Shown one piece after another: positions 61,066 to 64,000 of a stretch of DNA of 64,000 nt. The translations under genes and the position numbers were made by a program. The first letter of the stretch is position 1. Every line of letters starts with the position of its first letter. The notes below the pieces were generated by a model. That model had not been told where the DNA came from. It saw only the letters and a list, made by a program, of their open reading frames with translations, and made no database searches. The stretch comes from Ophiostoma sp. CBS 140.51 (Eukaryota; Ascomycota; Sordariomycetes; Ophiostomatales; Ophiostomataceae), in assembly GCA_029298735.1 (NCBI GenBank), contig JANSLP010000029.1:62001-126000 (forward strand). Direction: 5' to 3'.

Positions 61066-62761
61066 GGAAACCACAGTCACACATGGTCAGACAGCGTTTT
61101 TCATGGGAGTGGCTTCATGTCGACTTTTGAATACGATGCGCCAAAGCAAATGGACTACTTGCTGGCTCAATGGGGTAGCAGCGCCTTCTTGAGCCGTTTG
61201 GTAGCACCGCATTTCGATAATATCGGCTTGGATGCGACGTGGGAGAGAAACAAAAACATCGGCTTTTGAAACCAGCATTTTGTCTCTCAATTGTTCTGGC
61301 GAACCGATTTTGGCCCTTTTCTTCTTTCTTATTTTCCACCACGGGATACCACGCCAGTTTTATTCTCTTTCCTTCTCCTCCCTCTCTTGGTACGCTTTAA
61401 TCGCCATGCGCGCAACCGGCGGTTGACCTATATCGCGATCGACAAAAAAAGGGGGGCCCGCCAACAACGAACCACGGCGTAGGATTGCCCCAGGTCGCTA
61501 TGCCGCTTTCACTCGAAATCAATCTTACAGCTTCGCCCAAAATCCGATATCCAATTTCGCGCCCCGAATCGAGCTTTATTGTCGGCGGCTGTTTTTATTG
61601 TTTTTATTTGGCTGCGGCCGTGGCACTTGCGACAGTGTTTATTCTTCTTTCATACTTGTCTGTATTATTTTTAACGACCGGGTCTTTGTCCTGTATTGTA
61701 TCTGTATATCTACGAACGATTTCTTTCTTCTTTTCTTCTTGTCGGACGGTTTTATTTTCATCTTCTTGGAATTCTCTTTCCACTGTTGCAATTCATTGAG
61801 CAGACTTTTGGAGAGAGGCTTAATTTTTCCTGCACGAGCTGGCGGCGATCTTGCCTTATTGCATCGTTTTGAATTCGGTATGCATCTTTGTCTAAAGCGG
61901 TGTCATTTTTTGTTTGGTCGTTGTTTCTTCTATTTTTTTCTTTTTTATTATCTTCTTTCTTTTCTTTTCTATATCTCGGACAATCGCATTGGCGGTCTTA
62001 TGCATTGGGAGGAGGACCACATTTGGGGGGTTACTTAAAACAAAACAAACAGGCTCGGATCGGGGACCTTTGGGACTACATCGGAATTGGTTTCTTTCTA
62101 CTACCCGCTACTTTATATTTTATTTATTTTTCTTGCCAGACAAAAAGCTTGGGCATGGTTTTATCACTATCGATCACTCTTAAGGCATTGCTGCTCTATT
62201 TCGGGTTTCACGTATGCAGTTGTATTTTGTGACAAGCATTACTTACTATGTGTTTTGAATACTTGCTTCCTATGTTGTCTCTCTCTCAATAGCTCTAAAT
62301 GTTCGCTCATAACAAAACGAGTACAAGGCATCAGGTGTATAATACTCCTTCGCTCTTCCTCCACCCATATGTTGGAACTTGTACGAAAAAGAACAAAAGC
62401 AAATCAAAATGCTATCCTCCCCCTCTGCAACATATATAATTCCCATATGTGCGCGCGCGTATGTGTGTCCGTGTTGCCCTAGTTTCCCTTGTTTTTCTCA
62501 TGGGGGGTATACCGATCCCAGGTTTATATAAAATAGCCTGCGCACTCCTTTTGCAATAAAAACAGAAAACAAAGCCAAATGATGAAAAGCAGAAAATGTA
62601 GCAACAGATAGAAAACGAAACAAAATGCAAATGGTCGTATACACCGTTGACAAGTAAAGGACGCCAATTGGAACTTCAAATGAGAGACAATGAAAATGGT
62701 TGTGCAAAAATAGAATAGAAGATGAAAGAAAGGGAGGAGAAAGTGTGGAAGAGACAGAGCT
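61066..62761. other. convergent 3' intergenic region
   Basis: Lies between the converging 59073 (+) and 62762 (-) genes. T-rich, with no supported coding frame. Presumably two long 3' UTRs and terminators. Confidence 0.55.
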
Positions 62762-64000
62762 CTAGGACGAAGGCGGAGTAGTCCCGTTGCTGGTGCCGTT
62801 AGAACCAGTACTCTCGTTGTTGTTCGCCGCCGAATTGCTGCCTCCCTCCATGTTGTCTGGGCTGTGGCTGCCACCATGGCGCTTGACCAGAGTCTTCTTT
62901 TGCAGGACGGCCGGTGTAGGCTTGGACCGTTCCTGTTGGCTACTCGGGGGTGCCAGAGGAGGAGCAGCTGCAGCGGCTGGAGGAGGCGAAGAGATATGAG
63001 GAGATGGACCGGAACTAATCAAGACGATATTGCCGTCGCTGTTGCCCCGTGCCTTTGTGAGCTTCTTGGGCTGCCGCTTTGTTGACGACGATTCAGGTGC
63101 ATTCGACAAAAAGTTTGGCTGTGAGTCGTTTTCGAAATGCACCACGTGGTGTTGGTGCTGACTAGTCGGAGGAGGTTGGGGAGACGTGGAACCCGAAGCG
63201 GCCGTGTTGAGGCTGTTGGGGAAGCCATCGTTGTAGCGGACCTCGTGCGGGGTGGACAAGTCCTTGGTCGGGTACGGGCTGCTGCCCAGTGGCGTGGAAA
63301 TGTACGCATCCAGTTTACTTTTGAGGACCTCGGACTTGACGGGCTTTGCGAGGTAGTCGTTCATGCCCGCAGCCAGGCACTTTTCGCGGTCGCCCTGGAT
63401 GGCTGATGCAGTCATGGCAATCACCAACACCTCGCGTACCTCCTTGATGGGATCCCGACGGAGCAGCTTGGTGGCTTCGTAGCCGTCGAGGACAGGCATT
63501 TGCACGTCCATGAGCACAATGTGGTACGGCGCACCCTCCTTGGCCTTCTCCCGCAGGGCCTCGACGGCCTTTTGGCCATTGTCGTAGGCATCGGCCGTCC
63601 TGTAGCCCAGCCGCTGCACATACTGGATCGCAATCTTACGATTGATAGGGTTGTCTTCGGCGATGCAGACGCGCAGCTGGTCATGGTCCATGTGGCTGAG
63701 GTCCATGTATGGGTTTGTCGAGACCACCTCCTCGTCGGGCACGGCGGCAGGGATGGTCCGGAGCGATAGCGGGTGCGGGTGCTGGGATGATCTCTGTAGC
63801 GCCGGGTTTGTCAGAGCGGACTCAAGACTGAACGAGGACGTGATGGGGCTCGACGAGTTGTCATTGCCGAGGGGCGACGAAGCGGGCACGGTCGCGGGGA
63901 TGTCGCCGGCGGTGGCATTCTCCTTGGCCTTGTCGAACGTCACCGTGAACCAAGCACGTGTACCCGCATTCTCAGCGCTCTCCAAGTAGATCTTGCCCTT
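62762..64000 (-). CDS. hybrid histidine kinase, C-terminal part with receiver domain (partial)
   Basis: 412 residues are visible; the frame is open to the right edge, so the N-terminal sensor and kinase domains lie outside. The first residues (KGKIYLESAENAGTRAWFTVTF) are the end of a HATPase_c catalytic domain. A ~90-residue linker follows, then a complete receiver domain: acidic pocket in CIAEDN, phospho-acceptor Asp in VLMDVQMP (codon 63508-63506), the MTAS threonine/serine and the AKPVK lysine. In a His-Asp phosphorelay it would pass phosphate to a histidine phosphotransfer protein and regulate MAPK or stress pathways. After the receiver domain there is an unusually long tail of roughly 175 residues, low-complexity with a basic RQPKKLTKAR stretch and Pro/Ala and Asn/Ser-rich ends. 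The kinase class cannot be assigned from this part. Confidence 0.9.
   Translation of the reverse strand, partial: KGKIYLESAENAGTRAWFTVTFDKAKENATAGDIPATVPASSPLGNDNSSSPITSSFSLESALTNPALQRSSQHPHPLSLRTIPAAVPDEEVVSTNPYMDLSHMDHDQLRVCIAEDNPINRKIAIQYVQRLGYRTADAYDNGQKAVEALREKAKEGAPYHIVLMDVQMPVLDGYEATKLLRRDPIKEVREVLVIAMTASAIQGDREKCLAAGMNDYLAKPVKSEVLKSKLDAYISTPLGSSPYPTKDLSTPHEVRYNDGFPNSLNTAASGSTSPQPPPTSQHQHHVVHFENDSQPNFLSNAPESSSTKRQPKKLTKARGNSDGNIVLISSGPSPHISSPPPAAAAAPPLAPPSSQQERSKPTPAVLQKKTLVKRHGGSHSPDNMEGGSNSAANNNESTGSNGTSNGTTPPSS

Noticed and set aside
1..64000. CRISPR arrays, bacterial operons, phage or intact transposons
   Set aside because: No spaced direct repeats, no Shine-Dalgarno-linked gene runs, no integrase or transposase domain. 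All recognised genes are fungal.

Overview
The window looks like chromosomal DNA of a filamentous ascomycete (Pezizomycotina, probably Sordariomycetes). Genes are monocistronic and on both strands. They are interrupted by short GT-AG introns (about 60-200 bp) with CTAAC/CTGAC-like branch sites. Upstream regions are strongly pyrimidine-rich on the coding strand. The gene set includes fungus-specific families: a DASH/Dad2 subunit, a Ser/Thr/Pro-rich single-pass wall-sensor-like protein and a hybrid histidine kinase. I saw no bacterial operons, ribosome binding sites, CRISPR arrays, intact transposons or convincing tRNA/rRNA genes.

Layout from left to right: 1-6117 is a non-coding leader region for a mucin-like membrane protein (6118-7395, +). 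A membrane-anchored type-B carboxylesterase follows (8092-10272, -). Next is a group of mitotic genes: a TPX2-like spindle protein candidate (11212-13517, -), the DASH subunit Dad2 (14926-15498, -) and, head-to-head with it, shugoshin (16074-18522, +). Then come the retromer subunit Vps29 (19104-19793, -), divergent from an alanine/serine-glyoxylate aminotransferase (20925-22793, +), and the nuclear export receptor Crm1/exportin-1 (24629-28122, +). After a 6-kb non-coding stretch there is a very large TBC-domain RabGAP (34217-39073, +). A 20-kb interval (39074-59072) has no supportable protein gene. It ends at a Pro/Gln/Gly-rich, NLS-bearing, probably nuclear protein (59073-61065, +). The right edge holds the C-terminal end of a hybrid histidine kinase with its receiver domain (62762-64000, -, truncated by the window).

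Functionally this is mostly conserved housekeeping: chromosome segregation (TPX2-like, Dad2, Sgo1), membrane trafficking (Vps29, TBC RabGAP), nucleocytoplasmic transport (Crm1), glyoxylate/glycine metabolism and two-component signalling. Points that deserve attention are: dad2 and sgo1 share one promoter; Crm1 carries Thr at the leptomycin B target position; the RabGAP frame contains a single TGA that must be spliced out or read through; the aminotransferase has nested starts behind a mitochondrial-type N-terminus; the last complete gene has an NLS that exists only after splicing; and there are long gene-free, purine/pyrimidine-polarised leaders. I did not find a clearly new multi-gene system. 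The unexplained material is mainly the 20-kb interval.
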